Below are positions 11,316 through 22,125 of a stretch of DNA of 64,000 nt, in pieces. The notes under the pieces are model-generated. The model saw nothing but the letters and a program-made list of their open reading frames with translations, ran no database searches and was not told where the DNA came from. The DNA is taken from assembly GCA_031841125.1 (NCBI GenBank), contig CM063107.1, positions 60,089,814 to 60,153,813 of the forward strand. Reading direction: 5' to 3'. Numbering within the stretch: the first letter of the stretch is position 1; every line of letters starts with the position of its first letter. Origin of the DNA: Acanthococcus lagerstroemiae. Lineage: Eukaryota; Arthropoda; Insecta; Hemiptera; Eriococcidae. The position numbers and the translations under genes were made by a program.

Positions 11316-11516
11316 TTTTCTAATTTTACTCTCAACCCGGGCCCTGGAATCCGCCCTTTCGAGCATTATCTCAGAGACGTTGGGGAGGCTGTTAAGGCTG
11401 TGTCTTAGCTCTCTTTACATCTTGCCGAAACGAAATATAGCCAGTTGCTACGTGGGCTCGAACTCGGGACCTCCGGATTCCGAGACCAGCGCTCTATCCA
11501 CTGGGTCAACCAGACC
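11316..11516 (-). mobile_element. tRNA-derived SINE, copy 1
   Basis: On the minus strand the head has a box A (GACCCAGTGGATAGAGCG), an anticodon-loop-like CTCGGAA and a box B (GAGTTCGAGCCC), then a body shared with 37570-37783 (GCTGTTAAGG..., CAGCCTCCCC-type phrase, CTCTGAGATAATGCTCGAAA) and an AT-rich tail at 11316. RNA polymerase III would transcribe such an element and a LINE would mobilise it. Anticodon-position triplet is CGG here and TAG in copy 2. Confidence 0.75.
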
Positions 11517-11807
11517 AAACGCAGTATAAAGTCATTTGCTATATACATTTTACAATTTCAAAAAAGGATAAATCCAGTTTCAGGAAATTTTTTGTAGATT
11601 GTTGTTTCGTTTTGAAAGTGAAATTTCTTGTTCAAAGTTAAGCCTGAGACTAGCTTTTGTCAAAAATTGAAGGTAAATAAATCAAAATTGTCATATGTAG
11701 ACAGTTTTTTTGGCTTCCTGAACAATTTAGGATTGTAGACTTAGGTACTGCATTGGTAAAAGCACCTGTCGTATGAATATTTTACTCAAGTAAAGTTGCC
11801 GTAGTAG

Positions 11808-12406
11808 CAGGGATGTTCCCATAAAGGGGGCTACCAGGGCTCAGTCCCGTCTCAAGAATTATTAGGGAAATCGAGGAAGGGCTCAGCCCCTCCTTGAGAA
11901 ATTAACTAAAATAAACAAAATTCATTCTTGTAAAATCAAAAATTCATCAAGATACTAGTCGATGATTAGACTTTGAAAAGTGTAATGCAAAAAAGTCCGA
12001 CTTCAGCGTTACTATTGGTCCCTGTTGTAATTTTATAGTGTTGTTAATTGTTGCATAATATTTTTTTGCTGTTACATTTTTACGTCTCCTTAACCTACCA
12101 CACCGATAGTGATAAAAATACTCAGAATTTTTTTAAAAATGTATTTACTAAATAAACCTTTGTACCCACTGTAACGTCTGTAATTATTTTAAATTTTAAT
12201 CCATTTTGTTGAAAATAAAGGTTTTTGTACTTTTTATAAATTTATTGCGGTTTTATTGCGAATTTATAAACGATGACCTATTTTAAAGCGAATATGACCT
12301 TTGACTGAGATGTTTTTTTTTTTTTTTTTTTTTTTTTTTAATGAGGGAAATCATTCATAATTTAGAGCCCCTCCCCCCCTCAAAAAAATTCATGGGGACA
12401 TCACTG
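11808..12406. mobile_element. hAT-like element with perfect 8-bp TSD
   Basis: Ends CAGGGATGTTCCCATAAA (left) and CAGTGATGTCCCCATGAA (from the right), flanked by identical octamers CGTAGTAG at 11800-11807 and 12407-12414. Length 599 bp, no coding region; contains a T27 run at about 12313-12339. A non-autonomous hAT element. Confidence 0.85.
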
Positions 12407-12938
12407 CGTAGTAGACAAGATAGGATATAAGAAACCACCTAACTCACATGTTTCCTTTGCTGAATATTTCACTTTGATTTTATCTCAGCTCTACCGCTAC
12501 GTACAGAAAAAACAAAATTGACCGTATAGTAATTACATAATACCCAGGATTCATTTAGATCATGCACTCTTGCTGGAAATCTTAACTTCCTTTGTTTCTT
12601 TTTCCCGTTTTCTTACCGATCAATTTGACTTATATCCTGGAGGATGCAGTTATCAATGCAATGATATGGTATACTCAATCACTCTCGTCAATATCATTCT
12701 AATCCGTGAATTCTTTCTCAATGTAGTATTGTCTGGACAAAATTTAGTAGGAATAAAATGTATTTTTATAAAAAAGAAAAGGATATAGAAATATAACTCA
12801 TAAGTATATAGATATAGAAAGAACTATGAAAATGGGAAATCGTCATCAGTTTTCTTCATTCATGGAACATCAAGAAGAGTTTATCGCCATCCCCCTATTC
12901 CCCCTCTCTCTGATCACTAAAACGCAATACTCAAAAGG

Positions 12939-13014
12939 GTAGATTCCGGAGCCAGGGATGCGATGTATGGGGAGCCACTTTGGCATGCGTGCACACCAAA
13001 CGTTCCACTAAACA
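12939..13014 (+). repeat. Solo 3' end of the R1-like LINE family
   Basis: Contains TTCCGGAGCC, then GCCACTTTGGCATGCGTGCA and CGTTCCAC, matching 24955-25036 and the minus-strand 3' region of the R1 relic at 4565-4628. This is consistent with an extremely 5'-truncated insertion. Confidence 0.6.
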
Positions 13015-15750
13015 TCCCCATTCCCGCTGTTAATTCAATACCAATAGCTAGTTCTTAAGAAATAAACAAATCAGCTTTACTTAATGTGCCTACTATGTCT
13101 TCTTTTTTTCTGAATAATCTAATGAGTGGTCAGACGCTTTTAAAGAGACTTTATTTATTTTTTGTTGCAATTATAGCGTAATTTTGAGAAGAAATTCTTA
13201 AACTTAAGAATGACCATCTGACGGAATAAAACAAGAAATTGTTTCCTGCAATCAATGCCCTTTGAAAACTGCAAAAAGTAATATCGCCTCCCCGGGGACA
13301 CCCTGAAGAGCAAACCTACTCTTACGTCTAGGTAATCCATTTCCTGATTGTTTCAACCGTTTGATCGCTCGAAAACTACATTATATCTATACAGTCAACT
13401 AAAAAGTACTTCCAAAAATTGGATAGCATTTCTGTCTTTTGAAAATGAACGAAGCCTCGTTCAGGAAACATGGAACCTATAAGATTTGATTTAAAAACAA
13501 GAGGGAAGAATACCCGCGAAACAAACGTAAAATGAACAAAAAATGAAAATGTGTAGAAGTAGATAGGAGAAGAAACTCAAGTTGGTGTGCTCGACAATAA
13601 GAGAGAAACAAGTCGCATTATGTACCTATTACTCTACGAGTCAGTTATTTCACTGAAGTGAAAAATGATACTCGAGAAAAACGAGAAATATCATATTGTG
13701 TTTCTTAAGGTGGCATACATAAGAATGTACAACTGCACATCACATTATCGAGTTTACTTTACATATGGGTTGCCTTTAAATTTCCTACTACAGACTTATG
13801 CGTATAATACTCGTATATAGTAAAACGTACGCCAACAGTGTGTCGTTGAACTCGACCTTTTTTCACTTTGTAAGTGCACGAATTAAAATTATTCCTCGCT
13901 ACAAGGCTCAACTTTAGGCATAATTTACGTACGTAAGTTCTTTTTTCCCCAGCTGACACCAGCGTTTTTTCGATTTTTTGTTTAGAGCAAGCCGCCGAAG
14001 GTGTGATGCTTTCCACAGAAAGGAAGGAAGGAAGAAGAGGAGCATTTGAAATAAAATGCAGTAGCAATCTAAATCAACAAACCATAAAAGGCGTGAAGAG
14101 TGTTGCTTTTTAAAATTTTTGTGAGTCTGAAATTGTCTCAAATGTTGGAGCGTGATGAGTCAGTTCAATAGAGCTTCGAAAAGATTTGAAATAGTCTCAA
14201 AATAGGTTCAGCGAATCTAAACGAAGTCTTGAAGAGATTTGTTGAGTATCAAGCAAGCCTGTGGGTTGAACGTTATCGTGAAAAGTCGTGAATGTACGAA
14301 TTTCCTTATTCTATGCGATAAACTCTACCCCTTTCGTCGTAAGAACCCTAAGCTGGATATTCTTTTGTATCAAAGGTTGACTACTTGTAACTAGAAAAAA
14401 TATTCTTGCAAGACTGAACATCAGAGATGAGGTGGTACAAACGCGAACCTAAACTACAAAAAGATAAGAAAAATGATAAATTTTTCTGCAAATGAATTGA
14501 TATTTTTGTTGAAATATTATAGATTCGGAATGCCACGACGACGTCTTGAAACATCGAAAAAGCCAGTAGAGAGAAAATGGACTGGAAAATCTCCGTAAAA
14601 AAATTGAAAAACATTAGAGGAGGGGCGGGGGAACTGACAGTGAACGTTATTAATATAATAGTCTAGCTATCATTTGGTTCAAAACTGACGTTTTTACATC
14701 AATTAGGAACGGAGCTATGACCTTTGGAAAAATCTAGGTCCGCCTGGGTACCACTTACTCTATGCATACCGACATGCTACTATTTTTCATGAACCTCAAG
14801 TCAAGTGTACTCGTAGCTCTCGCTAATCAACTCAATAACACCAAGAAATGTTCTACAATGAGAGAAATGCTTATTCTAGTCTTAACACCCACTGATACAA
14901 GAATCTGCGCCTTAGGCGACACGACTATTGTACCTTATTTCGGAATCTTATTTGCATAAAACCGTAACAGTTTTCGTTTCTGCTTATGGCTGCAGCTTAT
15001 ACCAACATCGAAGAATCTCACTGGTACGTAAAACTGAGTTGCAGAACTTCATACGTCGTCAAAGCGGATCTATTTGCAAACTCTAATTTATTATAATGAT
15101 TTGGAAATTTCTGTCTCTAACTGTACCTATTCCCTGCATAAGTTGAGTGTACCATTTCAGAACATCGAATTTATTCGCAAATTTCTATAATTAGAGTTGG
15201 AAGGCAAAATGAATATAGAAGCCGGTGTAAGGTACTGTGTATAGTGAAACTATAATATTAAATTAAATTACCTTCACGGTATTTTAGACCGTCTGTTTCG
15301 CAAATATAGGTACAGGATTAAACTAAGTACGTTGAAATAGGTACCTACTTAGGAACATATTGGGGCTCCTTTCTACGAGTAGCCTGTAGAATGCCTTATT
15401 AATAGTACATTTTGCTTTCGCTAGATTTGTGAAAATAAATTCTAGCATGCATCGATACCTTTGTATGCGTTCTGCGCTGTATACGAGTCGATTTCTCGGA
15501 GGCTTTCCTCTCTCAGCCCGCTATTCCACTCAACACTCAGCATATTCCAGGGTTTATCACATTTTACGAAGATTTCAGTCATTCTACTGTATCGACTAAA
15601 TCGGCCTCAAGGTACATCCTTCAATGGATGAGATTAAGAACGTGTATAAAGGTTTTAAGATTTGAGAAAACTTCGAATTTGCTTATGAAAATTTGTAACA
15701 TTAGTCGATCTGTTCAGTAGCTTTTCATTTTCATTTCAAATTTACCGGAC
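13015..15750. other. No gene recognised
   Basis: AT-rich, with no supported coding region. At 14120-14260 there is a weak succession of GAA/TCTTGAA/AGATTTG-like motifs resembling 52390-52760, possibly one degenerate repeat family. Confidence 0.4.
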
Positions 15751-15958
15751 ATCATTATCATCATCATCATCATCATCATCATGAGTTCATTGCCCACGCG
15801 GGTGAGCATTTGAGGATCCATCAATTTTCTCAACTATCTTCGTTCACCATCATTCGCCAATCTCCGCGGTTCTTGACATCCCGCACTAGCTGTTCCAGTC
15901 TCTTACGGACACTTTCTCAATCTGGTCGACCCACCTGCTCGGCGTGTTAAATTTCTGA
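15751..15958 (-). mobile_element. 3' end of a LINE with (TGA)n tail
   Basis: Minus-strand reading gives RWVDQIEKVSVR and, after frame changes, a DV(K)NRGDWRMMV-like block. This is the GRPPKRW-D-x-I ... R-x-W region that ends many LINE ORF2 proteins. A stop follows, then a (ATC)n/(GAT)n microsatellite at 15751-15782 that would be the 3' tail. The rest is truncated. Confidence 0.6.
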
Positions 15959-15968
15959 TGTCCTCATA

Positions 15969-16190
15969 GTGCCGTAAACTGGGGTAACTTCGGATTTGTG
16001 AGGGAACTTTGGACAATGCCAGTGTTATACCTTAGAACCGGAACTGCAGTTTTCACCATAGGACAGTGTAGCTACAAGTCTCAGTTTTTATTTGACACTC
16101 TAGGTAACGAAGAAATAACGCATTTAACCAGTGTTACTCCAGTTCTGGCGGTGTCCGAAGTTCCCCCACAAATCCAAAGTTACCCCAGGG
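15969..16190. mobile_element. TA-flanked MITE with about 50-bp inverted ends
   Basis: Left end GTGCCGTAAACTGGGGTAAC and right end, reversed, CCCTGGGGTAACTTTGGATT, both continuing through TTTGTGRGGGAACTT. TA dinucleotides lie on both sides (15967-15968, 16191-16192), as for Tc1/mariner-type elements. Terminal sequence is related to the 2.1-kb element at 45895-47987 (AAACGGGG / ACTTTGG). Confidence 0.7.
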
Positions 16191-16217
16191 TACGCATTTT
16201 TGTCTCTTCTGCAGCCT

Positions 16218-16996
16218 CTTCTCACTAGCGCCGAAACCCTTCGGTATTCTCCGGTGTGTTCCTTCTACCTTCAGGTTTCTTCGGTTCTCAATTTCTCTGA
16301 TCGTTTCCTCCGACCGCAGTTCTGTATCTGGATATGTTCCCAACTCACAATTTCTTCTGTAATCCAGAGCGCTTTCGACTGCTACGCCATCTTCAGTAGA
16401 GTACCCGAACACTTTTCTCTTATTGGGTTGTTTTGTTTTTGCCTTTATTATCTCTAGTTGTTCTTTTAATTTTCTTTTCCTTGTGTTGTTTTCTGTGCAT
16501 AGGATTTTGTACTCGTATTTCTCTGTTAACTCTTGGTTGTTGTGTACCTGGTCATTTTGCAGTGTTTTCCAAAAAGTGATTTGTCATCCTTTAGATTCCA
16601 TGTTCTTTTATAATAGCTGTGAATTTGTTGCCTCTGTTTCTCCTATATAGGTCCTGTCACAGTGTTCACAGTCCAGTCTGTGTACTCCGTTGCTGTAGTT
16701 TCTGTCCTATATTTTTGTGTTTTCATTGCGTATTTGCTTGATCAAAGGTGGTCTGTTTCTGATTCCGAGTTTTATGTTGAATTGGTTGAATATTTTTTGT
16801 ATTTTGTATGCATGTGTTTCTGTGAATGGTATTGCTGCATGTCTGTTTTTGTGGTTGTTGGTTCTGTGTCTACACTTTTTTGTTTTATTAATTTGTTAAT
16901 TATTCTGTCTACTGTTTGTGGTTGGTATTTTTTGTAAATGCTATTTGTAACCTTTCCAAAGCGAGAACCTATTCCAATTAATAACATAACACTCAC
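16218..16996 (-). pseudogene. Penelope-like element: RT end plus GIY-YIG nuclease, broken
   Basis: Minus-strand reading with frame changes gives YQPQTVDRIINKLIKQK, then IPFTETHAYKIQKIF and NQFNIKLGIRNRPPLIKQI (end of the RT and linker), and GVYRLDCEHCDRTYIGETEA, the start of a GIY-YIG endonuclease. It then continues to LTEKYEYKIL and KEQLEIIKA. RT followed by a C-terminal GIY-YIG nuclease defines Penelope-like elements. In-frame stops and frameshifts make it dead. Closely related fragments lie at 49880-50175, 50255-50745 and 62850-63440. The TA MITE 15969-16190 sits just beyond its 3' side. Confidence 0.8.
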
Positions 16997-17721
16997 TGAT
17001 TGGACAGACTACACAACCACAGACAACCAATAGGAACACACCAAATAGGTTCATCATATGGTACTACTGTAACATCCTGCACGGTTCCCCGGCAGTCGAA
17101 GCATATACGCAAAGGAATTCAACTTTGAAGATGACAATTGTATGAAAAACAAGTGAAGGATTGGTTTTGAAAAAATGATCAGTGGCGGGGTTGAGGGGAT
17201 CTGAGCCCTCCCTTTTATAACTTCAAGTAGCGTTTTTCCAATTCTAGCATCCCCTCTAACCTTCCTACCCACTTTGGTCAAGACCAGACTTCCCCCTTCA
17301 AACACTAAGCTGACTGTGCTAAAACTGATAAACCCAAAGACAAAGTTTTGTAAGGTCATATATTTGAAAACAATGGCCTCGTCGATAACGCGATAGTAAT
17401 TATTAAGCGTAGCTGTACTGGTAACACGAGCACAAACGTAAACAAGATTGATGCGACTTATTGTACCTTTTCCAAACACCAGCCTGTAGATCGTACTTCG
17501 TTTGTAAACTAAAAGTATTATGTCCTAGACGACATATGTATGTACTTTCTACTCTACACTGTGGTCAGGTATGTCTAGAAGCAGTTTCGGTTAAAATCAA
17601 AAAAACAAAATTTCCGACTTGAAAACACAAGTGTGTTGCGTTGAAAAGGTGACCTAATTTCAGTGTTGAGAGAGTGTCGACCTTTGTATTGACTGTGTTT
17701 CATGGAAACGTTCTCCGGCTG
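16997..17721. other. No gene recognised
   Basis: An open stretch on the minus strand at 17054-17479 (141 codons) has no recognisable domain and an unremarkable composition; I do not call it a gene. Confidence 0.4.
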
Positions 17722-18736
17722 CCCTATTGACAAAATCAGTCAAAATTCAGCTCCCAGTTGTAGCGGATTTTCAGTTTTCCGCTGCAACATTATGAGAATC
17801 AATGCAGCGTTTATACAATTCTGCAGCGTTACACTGCGATGTGAGCAGATCTAACAGCAGACCTCAAGAGTTGTCTGCAGCGGATTTTGAAATGATTCCG
17901 CAGAGTACAATAGAGACAGCAACGTTACGCAGCAATTTAAAATAATTATCCACTACACTGCTGATGTGGATGATGAAAATAAGCAGCATTCAGCGGTTAA
18001 ATGTTGGATAGTATACAGCAGCGTTTCATTTTACTGCGACTAAGTAGCGGAACGCTGCGGGTAATTCAATTTTTTGAGCAGCTAACGTTGATATCAGAAT
18101 GAAACAATGGCTTGTAGCTATGGGTGATGTTACCTTCAGGCCTCAAGGTTGTCACTAAGTCGGCGCCCTTAGATAAACGTTTGCGGCTTAACGGCTATCC
18201 GGTTCGATGTGTATCTACAAACTATCTCACAGTTCCTGTTTCCAACTTCCAAGTTAGCGGTTGCGCGTTGTGTTTTTAAGTTTATTTCGGAATTTTGTGT
18301 TGAGAAGGTAATTTATTGGTAAGTTATGTCATCTACATGTCATTTAATGTAATATTCAATTAGTAGTTATTGGAGAATAATTATTCGCAAGTAATAGAAA
18401 GAGCGTTTGCATGCGGAAAACGACAAGTCTAGAAATCAAACGCATGCCATTTGTATTAGGAATGCACGCAAAATACGGCGCACAAATTTAAATCGTTGGA
18501 ACTATATGTTGTCGCATATTATGAATGGTACTTCCAGTGTTCCACTTCAGTTGTTCTCTTGGTAACTCCAACTTCAGGGTACTCAACCCTCTCATACTTC
18601 AGGTACCAGGTCGCTCCTGTCATCAACCACTGCCACTGCAGCTCCAACAACTAGTGTCATGTGCTGAACTGTCAGCCTCAACAACCAGTGCCAGGTGCTG
18701 AACTGTCATGAACTTCTGCCACTGCATCTCTTGGCT

Positions 18737-21282
18737 ATGGCTCCAATCACTCTCATCTGTAGCATATGCAATACAAGGATGTTTCCCAGAATGTTTTCAA
18801 TCAAAAATACGAAAAATGTGAGCCTCCCCAGTCCAAAGAAAAAAGGTAGAAAAGAAAAGAGAAATCAAATCGGGAATGTTTCGGGAAACGCTTAATATTA
18901 TCTGGAAATTGAGAATCACTCTACTGAAAAACCAACCAATGTGATGGACAACCAATATCTGACCAAAAACCCAAACTGGTACATTAGCCCGAACTGACAG
19001 TCCAAAACTGATAAAGAGCCCTAAAGTTTCCAACATCCTAAAACTGGCGTGATTGTCGCCGCGCTTTTTTTTATTGTTTTTTTTTATTAATAGCTGATTA
19101 TTGCCGCGTTTTTTCTTTCCCTGTTTTATTTTCGCGTGAACCACCCTTCTTTTTCGCATGATGAAAAATCGCACCCCTAATTATTCAAGAGGTGAATCAG
19201 CTTGGGCGTGGGAAAATTCCGAAAATGCTCTCTAGGCTGGTACCCCAGCCGTTCAAAAGATTTCTACTTGACTTTTTGTACCCTGTGTTTCGAAACGAGC
19301 GCGCGGTCGAGGGGGTAGGGGGTGGCGGCTTTTGTAAGTGATAACCTGTCTTGAAGGTTCTGTTTGTGTGAAAAGTCAATAACATTCATTCGAACTATTT
19401 CAAGAGTCGTAGAAAATGTTCATATTTTGTATACATCTCTGTCGAGAAGGTCCACTTGGTCTTATCGGTATGAAGTCGAGGAGTAGGGGTTATACTAGAC
19501 CGAATTACTTTTCGAATGAGACCTTAACCAGCTGTGTAACGTTACTGAAAGAATTGTTTCAGTCTTTTTGATAATGAGGTACAGAAAAGCTGTATTTTAA
19601 GAAAAATGCTTTTGAAAGTCCGCAAAATGATTAAGAGTGAAAACTTCTGTTAAGAAAAAAACTGGAGTCCACAACATAGGCCCTTTTTGTTTCTATGCAT
19701 TTCATACCCTGGAGCTTGAGTGGAATGAGACCTCAAAAAATTGTTCAGCGGAGCTGAAAGAACAAAATCGCTAAAAACCCAAAAATTGATTTTTGGTCGA
19801 CATTAAAAAAAAAAAAAAAAAATCAGCTGTACAGCCAAAACTGTGATCGCCAAAGTGGGCCCTTTCAACAGAGATGTACGCGTTAAATTTTTTTTATTGT
19901 GACTAGTGGGCATAACCAGCCTAGTATTCAAAGAAGTCCGCCCTTGACCAAAGGAGGAGGCGTTGGTGAGCATTAAAGAAATCTGGAAAAGCAGGGAATT
20001 TGATCCTCGGAAGAAAGTGGACAACTTGTGAAGAATGGTGGATAGTCAAAACGTGGCTGATTTTATACTTCGTTTATGGAATATAATGAAAAGAAATCCA
20101 TTTTTACTTGATATTATGTAATATATTTCTCTTTTCTCCAGATAAATCAAAGAAAGCTGAGTCCGATGAGTCCGATGAACGAGAGAACCTGAATTGTGAT
20201 AATATAGGTAAACATTGTATGAATATGAGATTTGAAAATCTTATGGAATACTTGTAGGAAGAATAGGAAGGCGATACCAGTGGGTCAAAATATGTTCGAA
20301 AAAATTATGAAAGTCTCAAGTATGTTGGAGGATGTAGAAAGCAGGGTGGAACTTCAAAAAAGCAAAGTGACTGGAGTCCCCTTGTGATAATATCAAATAC
20401 TAGGTGGAAATGATGCGATGAATTACCAGAAGACAGAATCAGAAATGAATACAAAATAAAAATGTATGTCTCTAGGCAAGGAGTGCAATGATGTTATCAG
20501 TGTACGAGAATGGGGCCTCAAAGATAAATGAGTGGGGTCCTCGCGATGACTTTGCTAGGAGAAGAAAATCCTTCCGGCTATGAATTGTGATTAATTGAAA
20601 AAATATCAATATGAAATATTGGGAAGAATTATTTATTTCTGTGTTTTAATAATCATTCATCCTCAATCAGCGTGTTTCAAAACTGATCAAGTACAGAATA
20701 ACAAATCGAGCAGTGAAAAATAGGAGAAAGGTGAGATGAACGTTTTTGTTTTTGGTTCAAGTAGGAGAGAATTGGGAATAAGATAGTAGGGCCATGTAAT
20801 GATGTATCAGGGCCCTGAAGGAAAAGTGGAGAGAGAGACATTTGAAAAATTGCAGAACATACGCCTTACCAAACTCTTTGCTTCTAACCAGTGGCGTAGC
20901 CAGACTTGGTATGAAGGGGGGGGGGGTCGTTTCACTTTTACAACATTACGGGTGTAATACTTACTATTATTAGAATAAATTTTAATTTTTTCACATTGTC
21001 GGCTGATTCCAGGGGGTGGGGTCAGACCTCCCCCTCCCGTAGCTACGCCCTTGCTTCTAACTGTGTGTAATTTCTGAAAACGAACTTGAAAAAATACCAT
21101 GTAGTTATTCAACATTATAATTTATTTCAGAGACAAATGTGGTCACCAAATCACATGAAGTAACCAATGAGGTCACCAAATCACATATGATGAGAATCCC
21201 CGTATTCTTGGATTTGAGCAATTTTGAAAGTTTTATACTCGTATGCTTACATAAATATACTCGTAATTTCAAGAATCATTGA
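18737..21282 (+). CDS. Three-exon gene for a 108-residue unknown protein
   Basis: I do not recognise the protein. Predicted coding exons are 18737-18845, 20142-20207 and 21131-21282 (TGA stop). Both introns have GT..AG borders (AAAAG|GTAGAA...TCTCCAG|AT; ATATAG|GTAAAC...TTTCAG|AG) and both are phase 1. The split codons restore Asp37 and Glu59 and the frame stays open across both junctions, which is the main evidence. The ATG has G at -3 and +4. Residues 8-11 are CSIC, a possible half zinc site; 34-41 are Lys-rich; 43-51 are acidic (ESDESDERE); exon 3 repeats VTKSH twice. A possible 5' non-coding exon ends at 18307 (GAGAAG|GTAATT). Intron 2 hosts a MITE with perfect TSD. Alternatives: part of a larger protein with unseen exons, a transposon accessory gene, or chance. 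Confidence 0.4.
20889..21053. mobile_element. hAT-like MITE, CAGTGGCGTAGCCAG family, copy 1
   Basis: Left end CAGTGGCGTAGCCAGACTTG; right end reads CAAGGGCGTAGCTACGGGAG from the other side. Perfect 8-bp TSD CTTCTAAC at 20881-20888 and 21054-21061. Length 165 bp, with a G11 tract just inside the left end. Inserted in the second intron of the gene at 18737-21282. Confidence 0.9.
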
Positions 21283-21908
21283 TATTATTAATTTATTTGG
21301 CGACCAGTTACTTTGTATTTTACTATTTCAATTTTATATATTGTAAATGAGAAGAGAAACTGCAGTACGCTGTCTACCGCAGAGTAGAGAATTGTAGCTG
21401 CGGACCACAGCTTGAACTACTGTTTTTCCCTGCAAAATGCAGCAGGAGAATCGATTTATTTCCACCACGGAATAAAATTCAGCAGAGAATAGCTACTGAA
21501 AAACCATTTGAATCAGCTGCTGATTCTGATTTCATCAGCAGTGTAACGCAGTGAACAACGGGTCATGAACGCTGTTGACAGATCTTTTCTCCGCACCACT
21601 GCGAACATGTTTTTGCCTGCAAAACGCTGCTGACACTTTGTTTTTCCGCATCAGCAGCGAACGCGACTGTGTCACTCAGGATCGCTGTGTGCTGCTGCGG
21701 ATTTCTTATGCAAAAATCGTCAATAGAGTGAAACTAACTTTTTATTGGAGTCTAAATTATTCATCTACGAGCTCTTCTAGTTTCCGACCTGGAACCCAAT
21801 ACACCAAAATGTGTGATACGTTCAGTAAAAAGGTACCATATGTAGTGACAAGTGGATTCTGCTTTGCAGCACAAAACATCGAATTCAACCGGCTAAATTA
21901 ATTGAAAA

Positions 21909-22125
21909 GTCGAGTTGAAACCCATATGATTGACTTTCTTGTCGTCTCTCGCATATTAAAAACTGATGAAAAAGTCGATATCGAAGTAAGTACAGTAAAT
22001 AAACTCGGCAATCTCGACTTTCCTGTCGACTTCGGCTATTCCAGTGCTGATGGAAAAGTTGACATCGATTTCCACCCAGACTTTGATCTCATTATCGAAT
22101 CATCTGATTTTCCTATTTCTGAATA
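21909..22125. repeat. Dispersed repeat rich in GTCGA motifs, copy 1
   Basis: Shares AACTGATGAAAA, GTCGATATCGAA and a GTGCTGA(T/C)G...AAAGT phrase with 41990-42105. Multiple GTCGA/GTTGA motifs recur through it. An open frame of 74 codons covers it, but the repeat nature makes coding doubtful. Confidence 0.5.

Larger units (their letters stand above)
17722..21728. mobile_element. Candidate 4-kb DNA element with GCAGCG subterminal repeats
   Basis: Two regions, 17750-18080 and 21360-21710, are packed with variants of TGCAGCG, CCGCTGC and ACACTGCTGATG, and some phrases are inverted between them (GCGTTACACTGC on the left; its complement in GCAGTGTAACGC on the right). Just outside lie short inverted ends CCCTATTGAC (17722-17731) and GTCAATAGAG (21719-21728). 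Dense inverted subterminal repeats are typical of DNA transposons. No TSD was found and no transposase is evident; the only gene is the small spliced one at 18737-21282. The superfamily is unknown. Confidence 0.4.

Noticed and set aside
15751..15782. (ATC)n microsatellite as an independent feature of interest
   Set aside because: It directly follows a LINE coding end on the minus strand and is best read as that element's 3' tail.
17054..17479. 141-codon open stretch on the minus strand
   Set aside because: No recognisable domain, no splice or promoter context; lies in AT-rich non-coding sequence.
21575..21901. 108-codon open stretch on the plus strand
   Set aside because: It overlaps the CAGCAG/GCAGCG-rich subterminal repeats, which lack stops by composition.
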